Below, one piece after another: positions 1 through 12,385 of a DNA stretch of 64,000 nt. Every line of letters begins with the position of its first letter. Within the stretch, counting starts at the first letter, position 1. The translations under genes were made by a program, and so were the position numbers. This DNA comes from Asterella californica (lineage: Eukaryota > Streptophyta > Marchantiopsida > Marchantiales > Aytoniaceae). The notes beneath the pieces are model-generated. The model saw nothing but the letters and a program-made list of their open reading frames with translations. It was not told the DNA's origin and searched no databases. The stretch lies in assembly GCA_036924285.1 (NCBI GenBank), contig JAYKYS010000009.1, forward strand, positions 21,184,001 through 21,248,000. Reading direction: 5' to 3'.

Positions 1-906
1 GCAGAGAAATTATGACAATTTCTGGTACCCAGACAGCTATTCCGACCTAGAACAGAGAATTGGCTTGATCACTTTCGAAAATTCTTACAGGATTTGCAGT
101 ACACAACTTGCTAAACACTCCTGTGAAGTTGGGCCTCCTGATTGTACACAGAACTCCAGATCTCGCTCTCTGAAGTTGCTACTCTAGATTGAGAGCTTTT
201 CGGACCCCCTCCACTTCAGCGGTCGCCTCGATAGTCGTAAGCCTACTGACAATGAACGTGACCACGAAGGTTTGAAGTGATTTTCTCAAATCTACTGCGA
301 TTGACACCGAAAACCCCAAAATCAACAGAAGTGGTGCAATTCGGACACAAATCGAACTTCAATCAGCCATAACTCTTTCTTTATTGCTCCAAATCGATCA
401 AAAATTTCACTGACAGTGCTTGGCACAACGAGCCCTATCCTCCTGTGTTCTCAGATTTCGAAGTCCCCTCTCCAAATGCTCGAACTCCTCTTAAGACCCC
501 TACTACTAAGTTTAGCGGTACACAAAGACAAAATTGGACCAATGGAGTTCATAGCTTCACTCCCCTATCCTTTTGTGTCCCAAACCACGTGGTGACTTAA
601 TTTCATACATAAGCTACCACGTCAAGCCCCTAAAGTGCCAACATAACCCCTAAACTACATGCGAAGACATGTAAAACGACACGTAATCCCGAAAGATAAC
701 CTAACCTCGCTAGAAAGCATGCATGGACGACACGTGATTACAACCCATGAGCTTAACTCCATCTACATGATAATCAACCTACTAAGACTCAAAATATACA
801 ACATCCTCCAGTGTCGACTTCTCTGAGGTCCTAACTTTGCTCAGAGAGGCTAACTCTTGACAGAGAGGTGAATTATTTACAATGTAAAATGATTCACATC
901 ACGACA
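1..906 (-). repeat. 3' LTR of element B (partial)
   Basis: Aligns along its length with 16058-16999. The right end is CGACA at 902-906, next to a polypurine tract, as expected for the inner end of a minus-strand 3' LTR. It lacks about 36 bp present in the other LTR near 16290-16330 and has many scattered substitutions, so B is older than A. The outer part lies beyond base 1. Confidence 0.88.
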
Positions 907-918
907 TCCACCCCCTCC
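907..918 (-). other. Polypurine tract of element B
   Basis: On the minus strand this reads GGAGGGGGTGGA directly before the LTR. Element A has AGAGGGGGTGGA at the same place (13714-13725). This is the expected plus-strand DNA priming site in reverse transcription. Confidence 0.75.
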
Positions 919-952
919 AAACCTGCACATTCTCCGGCATGTGCCAACCTCT

Positions 953-2315
953 TCAGTCTTCTGTTTGTTCTTCATCAGCATCGTTCTCCTCCACCTTAGC
1001 CTCTTCAGTGGTCGAGACGTCTTCACCTCTTGTCATCCTCTGCTCGGACTCCAGAAAGTTGAACAAATCTACTGATCCTCCACGTTGTTTGAACAACTTC
1101 ACTCGTTTGCCAACCACAGATAGTTTCAAAGGAATACCATCCAGCTCACGTAAACTATAAGTGACATTCTCGTATACATCTAACACAACATAAGGCCCGA
1201 ATAATCTTCACGAGAACTTACGAAGTATAGAATGCTGGTTCTCTAGCGTGCTATCATACACCAGAACCCAATCACCAACACATATTAGCTTTGGTCGTAG
1301 TCGGTGAGTATTGTCAAAATGCTCTTTGTTTCTGACTCGAACCACCTTCAGCTTCTCTTGCACCTCAGCAAGATCCTCCTCCCTTCGCTCCAACTGCCTA
1401 GTTCGTAAAGCAAGGAGTGAAGTATGATCTATATCATCTTCCCACGGTAGCGTAGCCCACGTAGGGAAGTCCTCCTCAGCAGGCATGATTGACTTCTGCC
1501 CTAACATAAGCTCAACTGGCATATACCCAGTCGTGATACAATGTGTAGTTCTATCAGCCCATAAAGCAAATGAAAGTAGTCTCGGTCATTCTCTAGGGTC
1601 TACCATCACATGCTTTCACCAAAGCGTGAACAATAGAAAGGTGTCCTCGTTCACTCTTACCAATGCCTTTTGGATTCATGGCAGTAGTAAGCCGAAGCTT
1701 TACTCCATAACGAGCAAAGAACTCCTTCGCTTTTGCACCTCTCAACTCGCCCCTATCTGCTCATAACCTTTCAACATATCCATAACGACAGATGATATCT
1801 TCCAATACGAATCTACATATGTTCTCTATAGTCTTCGTTCGTAGTGCTCGTCCCTCCACGTAGTTGGAGAGATCTTCTCGAGCCAACACCAAGTAACGCA
1901 TTCTCCATAGTCCCAGTGGCATCATCACAAGATCAAGGACCCACGAAAAATGAATACTAGGTAGGTAGGTAGGTACAAGTCCATCTCTGTAACGGACTTT
2001 AGAGTAGAATTGGCAGTGTAGACACGACCCAACAAAATCCACTACGTCTTGATACAAACCCTTCCACCAGTATCGCTCCTTCATCTTCGTGTACGTAGCC
2101 CAGACTCCACGATGTCCAGCCCACAAGATGTCATGAAACTCTTTCAGCAGATTCAGCTTCGTCGGTTGATCATCCACCACTCTAGCAAGCATCACATCTC
2201 TTCTGTTCGGACATTTCCACAGATAACCTTCACGTAGAAGGTAACCGTACGCCTTTCGTCTGATCTCCTTGAACTCTACGTCACTCCATGCTTCTCGTCT
2301 GCATAATGAACTTAG
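953..2315 (-). pseudogene. Integrase region of element B (broken)
   Basis: Read on the minus strand, 2315 to 953. The N-terminal zinc-binding part has two histidines (in HDILWAGH) and a CLHC pair near 2100-2010. The catalytic core follows, with the first aspartate in WVLDLV and the second in ADRGEL. The C-terminal part ends with a run matching YSLRELDG in element A. A TGA precedes ADRGEL near 1763, probably a former CGA arginine codon. At least one frameshift lies between 1522 and 1761, where the FALWADRTTH segment is in another frame. A TAGG microsatellite at about 1961-1976 codes for PTYLP. The family function is inserting the cDNA; this copy cannot make a full enzyme. Confidence 0.85.
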
Positions 2316-2321
2316 ATAGTA

Positions 2322-4018
2322 TCAGATATCGTGAAACTTTTCCGTGTAGAACTCCTCATAGAACGGTAGTGGTTCCAAGTTTGAAGGCTGCTGACCAACT
2401 TGGCACCAAACGTCTCTCTTCTCTTCATCTTCGACTTCTGTAATCATCTCATCCTCATATGTATAACGAGTCCTAGATAACATATCTGCAACAGGATTAT
2501 CCTTCCCTGCTATATGTTTCAATTCAAGGTTCAGACTCCGGATATAAGCAATCCATCGTAGCATTGCAATATCTGGAGTATTACAGTTTGCTATCATACC
2601 TAACAAAGACAAACAGTCTGTTTCTAGTATCACACGAGCTCCTATCAAGAACTCTCGATCTACCTTCATAGCAGTAACAGCTCCTCACAACTCTCGCTTC
2701 ACTTAAGGATAGTTACGTTGCCTATCTGTTAAGATCCGTGCTCCAAATCTAGAAACAAACCGCACACCATCTGCATCTTCTTGACCAACTGCCCATCCAA
2801 TCGCCTTTGGACTCGTATCAACAGTTAGTACCACAGGTCTCTCGCTCTCGTAGCTAAGTCTCCTTAGTATAGATGGAGACTTCAGAATCTCCTTCTGTTG
2901 CTCCATCGTCTCGTGATGTTCTCGCCGCCAAGTAAACCTCTTCTCTTTTCTCAGAAGTGCATACAGAGGCTCGGCAATGTGTGCATAATGAGGAATACTC
3001 ACGCGAAAGAACACACAAGCTCCTAAGAATCGGCGAACCTCAGTGATGTTAGTACAGTCTGCTATCCTTGCTATAACATCTACCTTCTCTGGGTTCGGCC
3101 GTCTCCTAAAAGTACCGCACAAGTGATCCACCACCACAATCTCTGACATTCCAAAGCGAGATTTGGTACTTGACAGAGTGAGGTGTACCTCTTCTAAGCG
3201 CATCAGAATCTTCTCCACATCTCGGATGTGCCTGCAACAAACTTTCTGCAACCATCAGTAGTCATAATTTTGTTCTTGTCTTCCACCGGACTGCCTTTCA
3301 TGGGGATATCATCAAGAAATGGGATAGTAACCTCATGTACAAACTCTCGTAACACCTTATGTATCGCGTTTTGCATATGAGCTACTGAGTTTGTCGCACC
3401 CTGAGGAAGAGTACACATCCGCATCAATCCCAAAGGTGTACGCATGGTAGTCAAGTCTCTACTCTCCAAAGCAAGCTGAAACTGATCATAACCTGAAAAC
3501 ATATCTCCAATAGAATAGATAGATCTTCCAGCAAATGCCTCGGCTACTTCATCAACCACAGGTCCTGTTCCAACATTTCGAATCGTGATGTTGTTAGCAG
3601 GCTGTAAGTCTTGGATGAAGCGTAAAGCTCTTGTCTTCTTAGGTACTGTGAACCATCGGGTAGAGTACGGAGCCAGAGATGGTTCAAGAATACTCATCCG
3701 CATCCTCTCTTTCAGTAACTCAATAATCTTCGGTAGCAAGGCACGAGGGACTGGAATCGGCTTCAAGTCCCAAGGTACGTGAGGAACAGTGAAGATAACC
3801 ATCAGAGGTATCACACTAGGATCCACACAACCAATCTCTCCAACTGAGAAAGAAAATGCCTTACCATGGCTAATTATCATCTGCTCAAAAGCTCGTTTCT
3901 CCACTTCAGTCAAGAAGCCACCCCCTCCTATCTGGAGTTGCTCGAGTGTCTCTTGAGTAAACTCGTGCCCTATCTGTTTAAGATCTCTCAGTACAGGCTC
4001 AGTGATCGCTAACTCCAT
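2322..4018 (-). pseudogene. Reverse transcriptase-RNase H of element B (broken)
   Basis: Three overlapping or adjacent open segments (3203-4018, 2703-3251, 2322-2669) cover the polymerase. Reverse-transcriptase landmarks in order are WFTVPKK, LRFIQDLQP, the GDMFSGYDQF block with its first catalytic aspartate, LPQGATNS, and the FLDD catalytic pair at about 3308-3319. The connection follows (RRFLGACVFF). RNase H has VDTSPKAIGWAVGQ, TDC and VADMLSR. A frameshift near 3240 joins the first two segments, and a stop near 2705 separates the RNase H halves. The matching plus-strand gene in element A (10288-12385) aligns throughout. The copy is a decayed pol, not an expressed gene. Confidence 0.88.
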
Positions 4019-4039
4019 CTGCTTTCGTGAATCAACAGG

Positions 4040-4755
4040 TAACTAGGTCGCCACTGATTTCACCTTCTTCGCTACAGTTTTGTATTTGGTGTGAACCTCT
4101 GCTTCTTCACGAGAGTCGCACTAGCAGATTGCATCCTTCCATCCACTCTCTAGTCTCGGATGAGGACGAGATTGTAAGCACGAGACAACCTCCTCATAAA
4201 CTTTACGAGAGTGAATAGGGATCACCACCCTTCCTCCCATCTGCTCCATCAACCTATCTACATCATCCAACCAACGAACAAAAAACTGTACACCTACAAA
4301 CTCCTCATAAACACCAGAAATCATCTCACCTTCCTTCAGAACTCCTGTACAGTGTAGATTTGCTGCGTACTTCTCAATATGTCTTCTACCTTTCTCAGTC
4401 ACATCCTCTACTCGCGTAAACTCACTCCAATCATCAGAACTGAAAGTCATCAAACCAGATTTCCAACTATGTACAGTGTAGCTGTTCTCAGAATCTTGAG
4501 CAACCTCTTCGTCAGCCTCCTGTGATCCCACAGGCTGCTCAAGCGAGATCATAGTAGTAGCAGATCTATCACTCTTGGTATCCCGGTCTACAAGAGTGGT
4601 TTCTGAAAACCCTTGCTCCTGCAAATAGGAGAATCTCTCAAAGTCTGTCTATTTCGTTCGTGGTTCGTACGAATGGTCAGAAATTGCACAAAATGTCTAT
4701 CATCTGGACTACGGATCCTAGCATAGTGAGATCCATCGTCCATCACCTTGGTCTC
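4040..4755 (-). pseudogene. Protease-RT linker of element B
   Basis: One open minus-strand segment (4121-4624) with broken sequence on both sides. It holds GVYEEFVGVQFF, DDVDRLMEQM and SRKVYEEV, which match GVFEEQYLVDTI, DDVDRVVRVS and SKELYDVID in element A at 10420-10550. The length and position between protease and reverse transcriptase are the same in both elements, so it is a lineage-specific spacer of the polyprotein. I recognise no domain of known function in it. Confidence 0.7.
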
Positions 4756-4758
4756 CAT

Positions 4759-6089
4759 TCAAACTGCAGTAATATAAGGCTGACCAAGAATCACAGGATA
4801 TGAAGCAGAAGATTGCACGAAGAAGTGCTGATCTACCTCTACATCACCTAGCTTCACTCTCACGTTGAGACAAGCGTCGTATAACTCATCCTTCTGGTTG
4901 TTTGTAGCTCGTAGCACCCAACCATGGTTCAGTTCGATAGACCACTGTCCCCTCTCGTACACCTCTCGTGACATGATGTTGATCTCTGAACCGTGATCAA
5001 CCAAAGCAGCAACAGGTTCAAGACTCCCAAGGCGAACTCGTGTAGCAGTCGTAGCACGAGCCTAGTGTCTTTTTCTGAAGTCACTATCAGTAGCTGGACT
5101 CTCGTCGCCAGCTTCTTCATCTTCGAATTCAGCTGTATTGGTACGAGCAACTAACGCTTCTTGCTGGTACTCCGTATCATCATCCTCCTGAAAATGCACC
5201 TTGCCGAATTCTGCATCATTAACAGAAGCTCCTACTACATCTATCATCTGACTTTCAACTTGCTCGGACATCACCTGTCTCTTCTGCTTGATGATGTCGA
5301 TGATCAGTTCATGAAACTCCCTCTTCGCAATGCCAAGAACCTCCCGAAGAGAAAACTCGATTCGTGCATCCAGTATCCTCTGCTCCAAGATGCTCTTCAG
5401 ATCAGTAGAAGTTTCAATATCAGCCGCCAACTTGTAGGCTGGTCCCTTCCCTTTCTCTTGGACAGTAAACCTCCTCCAGCCACCGTTGGCTCTTGCTGAG
5501 ATCTCTGCACGTCCTCCATCGGACCTGGTGCAGATGGAGGAGCTGCAGAAGTAGACGGGATGTCTTCGGGAAGAGCTGCTCGTCCCCTTGTGACCCTCCG
5601 TCTATCTCCAGTCTCCTCTATAACTCCAATATCAAGTTCAGAGGCTTCTCGCCGCCTCTTCTCCTCCACAGAAGCATCCTGTCAGTGAACGTGTCTATCC
5701 ACGTCCAAGAATGCTTTGATAGACGGAGCATCAACAGGATCTCCCCACCCTGTGACCCTACGGATAGTTTCTGCTCACCTCTTTAGTACTTCAGAAGGAA
5801 CTTGAACAGGTTTCTTCTCAGTAGTCCTATCTAGCAACGTAGGACTAGAAGAAACTTCAATGTGACCGGCATATACATCAAGATTTACCGGTGGAGCCAT
5901 CAATGCATGTATAGTTGCAGCAGCTGTAATCTGAGGTAGACTCCTCATGCCTCCTCGTCCAAACTGCGTGCTTAGCGGCTCTCCAGTAGAAGAAAAGTGC
6001 AGCCTACCGTTCTGGTAGCGAACCACACCATCTCGCAGAGCAGCCGTAAGTTTTTGACAGTCTCCTCGGAAATGATCAGGACTGTCACA
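4759..6089 (-). pseudogene. Pol N-terminus and protease of element B (broken)
   Basis: Read right to left: the segment after the zinc knuckle (FGRGGMRSLP), a basic linker (EEKRRREA), a helix-rich stretch (LREVLGIAKREF) and then an aspartic-protease-like domain. The protease active-site loop reads VDHGSEIN, followed by VILGQPYI, the usual second retropepsin loop. The motif is DHG instead of DSG or DTG, and element A has the same. A TAG at 5062-5064 stands where A encodes tryptophan (HWARATT), so it is a TGG to TAG change. Several frame changes occur between 5397 and 6026. Confidence 0.82.
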
Positions 6090-6517
6090 TCAGATACATC
6101 TAAGAACATGAGCACCTCCTGGACGTGCAGCAGCAAGCGTCGGTGGCTGCTCTCTCTGCAGGCCAGCTAACTCCACCTTCAGTTCTCTCATCTGCCTAAT
6201 CAAGTCTTCGATCGGGTTCTGCTGTCCATGGTTCTCTGCAAGTCTCTTAACGGATGCCCTTTGTGCAGGAACTGACACCACTGGTATCAAAGGTACTGCA
6301 GCCGGTACAACAGGTCTAGGAGCCGGAGCCGGAGGTTGCTGTAGTTGAGGAGCAGTGCGAGGTTGAGCGATCACTTCTGCAAGCGGACGTCCTCCCACAG
6401 CCACTCTTTCCCTCCTCTGCCTCGTTAGTACGGCAACAGCATCCTCGACTCTTCCCCAATCAGTAGTAACTCCTCCTTCAGCAGATCGATCGACCAACAT
6501 AAAACATAATCGATCTA
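6090..6517 (-). pseudogene. C-terminal gag of element B
   Basis: This is the downstream part of B's gag, cut off from its N-terminus (15006-15641) by element A. It has a proline/alanine-rich segment and a charged helix (IEDLIRQMRELKVELAGLQ) that matches LDELIKGMKELKLKL of A. It ends in a zinc knuckle of spacing CX2CX4HX4C, whose second residue after the first cysteine is a stop: CI-stop-CDSPDHFRGDC, against CIWCDSLDHVRRDC in A. The TGA at 6090-6092 is therefore a mutated TGG. Gag proteins package the element RNA. Confidence 0.85.
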
Positions 6518-6521
6518 CCGT
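6518..6521. repeat. Target-site duplication of element A, left copy
   Basis: CCGT directly before the TGTCG start of A's 5' LTR; repeated at 15002-15005 directly after the CGACA end of the 3' LTR. Four bases is within the range for Ty3/gypsy integrases. Confidence 0.85.
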
Positions 6522-7797
6522 TGTCGCGCTACTTGGCGACTACATGTTATATTTCTACTCCGACGCTTGAGTTTAGTAGTTCTAGAAGTTAGCTTATATT
6601 ACTTCTAGTCGTTTATGTATGACACTTTTGCATACGGTGTTAACACTATTTTGAGTCTTAGAAGGTTGATTACCATGTTGATAGGGCTTAAGCTCATGGG
6701 TTGTATTTGCGTGTCGCCCATGCACGCTTTCTAGCTGATTTAAGTTATTTTTCGGCGTTGCGTGTCGTTTTAAGTAATTTAAGTTTTACGCTAGCACTCT
6801 AGGGGGCTTGACGTGGTAGCCTATGAGTAAAACTAAGTTGCCACGTGGTTTAGGGTACTAAAGGACAACCAAGTGGAGCTATGAACTCCCATTGGTCCAT
6901 TTTTGTCTTTTGTTAAACTCTAAATTTAGAAACAGAACTCTAGAGTGGAGTTCGAGCATTTGGTGAGGGATCTTCGAAATCTGAGAGCACAGGGAGAGAG
7001 GTCTCGTCATGCCAAGCACTTCCTGTGAAAATTTCGATCGATTTGAGTCAATAAAGACGGAGTTATGAGCAATTGAAGTTCGGATTGTGCTAGAATTGAA
7101 TCATTTTGGTTGGATTTAGGGTTTTCAGTGTCACTCGCAGCAGATTTGAGGAAATTGCTTCAAAACTTCGAGGTTGTGTTCTCCGCCAGCAGGGCTACGA
7201 TTTCACAAAAAGTTTCATATCGATTGAGCAACTGAGTAATTCAGGGCGGCCGCTGAAGCTGAGGGGGTCTGAAAAGCTCTTAATCTAGAGCAGCGACTTC
7301 AGAGGAGGAGATCTACAGTTCTGTGTACATTCAGGAGTCCCAACTGCACAGGGATGTTCAACACCCTGTAGACTGCAAATCCTGTAAGAAACTTCGAAAT
7401 TGATCGAGCCAAACTCCTGTTATAGGTTGAAATAGCCAGCTAGATACCAGAAATTGCCGTAGTTTTCTTGCTCAAAACTTTTCTGTTCATATCTCCGTGT
7501 TAGAATTTGATCTCAGGCTGAAATTTCGTCTGTGAGTTCAGTAGTATCTCATTTGCATGTAGGGGAAGTTTAGAGGTCTAAACCTTCATAGTTTTCCTCT
7601 CCGTGTGTGTCAAAGTTCACCGCCGAATCTTATTACTGCCAGCTAGACCTGAATTTCGCCTTCTGAGTATATTACTAGATCTTACACATCTGTGTGAGTG
7701 TTTATAGCCCTATTGTGACCTGAAAGCCAACCTCTTGAGTGAACAACCACAGCCAGAAGCCCGGTGCTTTCCTAGGTAGACGGATTACACTCCGACA
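6522..7797 (+). repeat. 5' LTR of element A
   Basis: 1276 bp, starting TGTCGCGCTA and ending TCCGACA, nearly identical to 13726-15001. It shows the same blocks as the LTRs of B in reverse orientation (for example GGTTGATTACCATG and CATGCACGCTTTCTAGC). I found no clear TATA box. The bases just after it (TACTCTCTTTTTTG) do not look like a tRNA primer-binding site, since there is no TGG start. Confidence 0.95.
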
Positions 7798-7873
7798 TAC
7801 TCTCTTTTTTGTGAACTCGACGTGAAACACCTAGGGTGGGAGTTTTCTTGAGAGTGTTACAGGATCAGATATC

Positions 7874-8812
7874 ATGGCCAACCAAGGATCATCAAGTGGA
7901 GCTGCTGCTGCTGCTCAGCAACCTGTTCAGTTGGATGCTGCTACGATGAAGATGTTCCAAGCTTTTTCCATGTTTATGCAGCAGCAGCAGAGCACAGAGA
8001 GGAAAGAGGTATTAGCAACCAAGGCGTTGCAATCTGTGGTGCATCAGATGGACCAGTTCAAGGGTACAGATATTTCCAAGTATGTGCGATACTATTCTAG
8101 GGAGATGGAGGTGAACAAGGTACCTGAGAAGGAGATGGTGGAGAACTTTGAACTTGCTGTTGTCCCTGAGATTCTGGGCGTGTGAAGGAGCTCAAGCAGC
8201 AGCAAGGACAGAGTTGGGAGAGCTTTATGCGAGCTTTGAAGGAGGAGTACTACACTGAAGACTCAGAGAGGGTGACCAAGAGAACATTCTTGGAGTGGGT
8301 GGTGAAGCCTAACAAAGGTTTGTCTGTAAATGAGTTGTTAAGGGAGTTTGATCGTCAATATGCTCAGCTTTCTAGGACAGAGAAGCTTACACTAGAGGTT
8401 GAGAAGACCGAGCTTTTCCTACAAGCAGCGGACGTGACTATTCAGGAGAAGCTTGAGCTGTTGCTGGAAGACAAGAGTGAGGAGAGAGGATTGAAGACTG
8501 ATTGGAAAGAGGTTGAAGAGGCTGACCAAGAGACAGAGAAGAAGGGACAAGGTGGTGGTAAGTGAAGCAGCACCTCTGATAATTCTTGTCAAGCAGTTGC
8601 CTACTAAGCCCGCTTTGGTAGTTGCTAGAGAGGAAGACTCACCGCTTGATGAGTTGATTAAGGGTATGAAGGAGCTTAAGCTTAAGCTCACTAGGTTAGA
8701 AGAGAAGGAGCAGAATGTACAACCTGCTATGCAGAGACCTCAGATGAGAGAAGGCTTTGTTCATCGTTGTATATGGTGCGATAGCCTAGACCATGTAAGA
8801 AGAGATTGTTGA
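7874..8812 (+). pseudogene. Gag of element A (frameshifted)
   Basis: Starts at ATG 7874 (MANQGSSSG), 77 bases after the LTR. It runs through glutamine-rich and helical gag sequence (MFQAFSMFMQQQQ, ISKYVRYYSREME) to a CX2CX4HX4C zinc knuckle, CIWCDSLDHVRRDC, at 8771-8809. Two single-base frame changes break it. Near 8180 the reading moves from EILG to RVKELKQQQG, and near 8560 from the EETEKK-like acidic stretch to SEAAPLIIL. A TGA at 8810-8812 follows the knuckle, and pol continues in the same frame. Gag would form the particle and bind RNA. Confidence 0.85.
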
Positions 8813-10234
8813 GAGTTTTCAGATGCATTGAGGAAGGATCTGATCTTCTTCAAAGATGGTAAGATCCATTTGAGAGAGACTGGGATGATGTTGGGAACCA
8901 ACTTTGGCAAGGGTGGTATGAAGAGACTTGTGAATGAGATATCAGCATCACATGCTGTTTCTCTTGTGAATGCTGCTACGTGTGGAGTGAAAGTGGAAAT
9001 GGAGAGAGAGAAAGGGACTACTGGGTTATGGTCTGATGTAGTGCGGTCCGTAGCTAGAACAGAGCTAGATAAGGATGTGCTACGGAGGGTTGGCAACTCA
9101 ATTCGAGAAACTACAGGATGGAATGACCCTGTAGACACTATGTCAGTGCATGCTTATGTTGCAAGAAGTCATCATGAAGCTGCACTAGAAGAAAAACGCA
9201 GGAGGGAGGATGCAGGTGAGGCTTCTACAGCCAAACGACCTGCTACCAGGAGTAAAAGGGCTAGATCAGAGACAAGACAGGAGACAACACCTACTCGGGA
9301 GGAAACTATGGAGGATCTACCACCCACAATACCAAAGGAGAAGGAGAGAAGCAAGGAGAAGAGTAAGATGCCTGCATACAAACTTCAGTCTGACATTGAG
9401 ATTGCTACAGACTTGAAGCAGGTGTTAGAGAATCGTATCTTGAATGGGAAGGTTGAGTTTACTTTGGGTGAGATTCTTGGGATTGCAAAGCGTGAGTTCC
9501 ATGAGGTTATCATAGATATCATCAAGAGGAAACGTCAGATTTTGGGTGAAGCAGCTACGCTTAACGCTCTAGGGACCAAACTGTCGGAAGATGAGGAAGA
9601 TGAGATTGCTGGTTATTGCTCTCAAGTATCAAAGGGAAGATCAGATCAGCACGTGAGGTTTGAAGATGAGATGGAAGCATCGCAGAAGAGCCATTATTCT
9701 CACAACCATTGGGCGAGAGCAACCACAGAGACCTTAGTGAAGCTGGGAGATCTAGAGGAACCTGTGGTGGCATTGATTGATCATGGCTCAGAGATTAATC
9801 TGATGTCTAAGGAGCTGTACAAGCGTGGGAGATGGCCCATAGACACCGACCACGGATGGCTTATCCGCGCTGCCAACAACCATAGGGGAGAACTCTATGG
9901 TGCTTGTCCCAACATCAAGATAACTGTGGGTGACATCAGTGATGTTCAGAATTTCTTTGTGCAAGACATGTCAACCTATCCTATCATTCTAGGGCAGCCT
10001 TACATTACTACTGTTAGAATGGAGACACGAGTTATGGATGATGGTTCAGCCTATGCTAGGATACGTAGTAGAGACGGCAAAAGAGCTGTTCAGTTTTTTA
10101 CTGTTGCTGCAGAACATGAGAGGAATCGTGATAGCTTGAGAGACCGTCCACTGCCTAAGATTACCCAGGAGTTTAGAGAGTCTAGGGGTTTTGGCAGAGT
10201 ACCATTGAAGAGCGAGACTTCAACGGTACAGTAG
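8813..10234 (+). pseudogene. Pol N-terminus and protease of element A
   Basis: One long open frame, in the same frame as the end of gag, separated from it only by the TGA at 8810. Order: FFKDGKIHLRETG block, FGKGGMKRL, a tryptophan/proline motif (TGWNDPVDTMSVH), an EEKRRRED basic linker, and a helical segment LGEILGIAKREFHEV. The aspartic-protease domain follows, with DHGSEIN (aspartate codon 9779-9781) and IILGQPYIT. The loop has DHG rather than the usual DSG/DTG and agrees with B. The frame ends at a TAG at 10232-10234, before the linker to reverse transcriptase, so the polyprotein is interrupted here. Confidence 0.85.
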
Positions 10235-12385
10235 AGATAGGATTCTCGCCTGATCCTGTAAAGCAGGAAGCTTTATCCACTAGCTTCTTGGGATTGACGT
10301 CATGTGGATCAGTATGTTATAGGAAGGTTGAGAATCTGAAGAGGTTTGAGAGGCAACATGTGAAGTATGTACAGCAGTCTTTGTGGGATAGTGGAGAGTT
10401 AGCAGGAGATGAATACATATCTGGAGTGTTTGAAGAGCAGTATTTGGTAGATACTATAGGGGAGTTGAAATTGATAGTAGACAGTTCTATAGATGATGTA
10501 GATAGAGTGGTGAGAGTGAGCTCCAAGGAGCTTTATGATGTAATTGATAAGTTTATAGATCGGCAAGATGTGTATGTGGAGACCAAGTACAAGTCAGTGG
10601 CAAAGAAAGTCAAACCAGTGGCTTTGTCTTTACCACTCGATTACAATCAGAAGATGGAGCAAGCTGCACGAGAACCGACGCTTAGAGGACCGGGAAGAAT
10701 TTGGCACCAGTTTACAGAAACAACACTGAAAGACTTGAGGATTGGAGGTGATGGATTTCTTACTGAGCAAGAGAAGAAGAGGTTCAGGGAGATGCTATCT
10801 AGACATGGTAAGGCGTTTGCGTTTGAGTCACATGAAGTAGGATGTGTAGATCCAAGTGTAGTTGCACCTATGGTAATCTTTATTATACCGCATGTGCCTT
10901 GGAATCTATGTCCTATCCCTGTACCTAGAGCTCATCTACCAAAGTTGATAGACTTGCTCAATGAGAGGATTAGGATGGGTATCTTGGAACCATCTATAGC
11001 TCCCTACTCTAGCAGATGGTTTACTGTTCCGATGAAAAGTGGAGCTTTGAGATTCATTCAAGATATGCAGCCAGTTAACAAGGTGACTATCAGGAATATG
11101 GGTATAGGACCTATTGTAGACGAGTTTGCAGAGGCTTTTGCTGGTCGTGCTCTATTCAATGGGAGACTTATATTCAGGTTACGATCAGTTTCAGTTATCC
11201 TCTGAGAGTAGAGACTTGACTACAATGAGGACACCTTTGGGGTTACTAAGGATGTGCACCTTGCCACAAGGTGCTACCAATTCTGTAGCACATATGATGA
11301 ATGGCATGAATAAAGTTTTGAGGGATTTCATTCCTGAAAAAACTATGCCATTCCTTGATGATGTGCCGATCAAAGGGTGTGATGAGGAGGAGAAGAATGA
11401 GGTAATGGATCAGAGGGGGTGCCGTAAGTTTGTTGCAGATCACATAGCTGACTGTGATAAGATATTGAGTCGACTGGAGGAGGTTCATTTGACTTTATCA
11501 GGAGCAAAGTCTGTATTTGGAGAACAGGAGGTGTTAATAGTGGGGCACCTATGTGGATCTTATGGTCGGAAACCTTGTCCGAACAAGGTTGATGCCATTC
11601 GAAGGATGAAGGAAACATGTGGGTCAGTTACCGAGGTGAGAAGATTTCTAGGTGCATGTGTGTTTTATCATATATGGATTCCACACTTTGCTCATGTAGC
11701 AGATTCGTTATACAAGCTGCTGAGGAAGGGGCAAAGATTTCAGTGGCAAGAGGAGCAAAGCGAGGCTATGAGGAAGTTGAAGGATCTTTTGGCTTCACCA
11801 CCAACTCTACGGAAGGTAACATATGAGTTGGGCAGATCTGTTATCCTTACTGTTGATACTAGTCCTATTGGCATTGGATGGGCTATAGGACAAGATGATC
11901 AGGAAGGAAATAGATATGTGGTGCGTTTTGGTGCTAAGGTATTAAGTTCACGGCAAAGAGACTACCCTCAGGTCAAGAGAGAGCTATGGAGAGTAGTTAC
12001 TGCGATGAAGAGTGATAAGAAATACTTGATAGGAGCACTTGTGGTTGTGGAGACAGATTGTTTACCTCTCTTAGGAATGATCACTAGCTGTACAACTCCA
12101 GATATTGCCATGTTGAGGTGGATAGCATATATCAAGTCCTTGAACCCAGAGTTTAGACATATTGCAGGAAAAGAAAATCCTGTGGCAGATATGTTATCAA
12201 GGGCTAGGTATTACGATGAGAAAGAAATGATAGATGATCAAGAGGATGTGGGAACAGAGTTCTATTCTAGTGCTCTTGCTAGAAGAGATAGAAGCTGTTT
12301 TGCAGCCTCGTTGGAGTTTTTTGAGGAAACTATGTATGATGGCGAGTGGTTGGATCTTGGACGCTATTTGAGTTCACTGGTCTGA
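10235..12385 (+). pseudogene. Linker, reverse transcriptase and RNase H of element A
   Basis: Two overlapping open segments (10288-11205 and 11126-12385) joined by a frameshift near 11150. The first carries the protease-RT linker and the start of reverse transcriptase (RWFTVPMKSGALRFIQDMQP). The second has GDLYSGYDQF with the first catalytic aspartate, LPQGATNS, and the FLDD pair at 11351-11362. The connection region (RRFLGACVFYHIWIPHFAHV) and RNase H follow, with VDTSPIGIGWAIGQ, QVKRELW, ETDCLPLLGM and NPVADMLSR. All polymerase landmarks are present. A frame change at about 12385 leads to the integrase. Confidence 0.88.
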
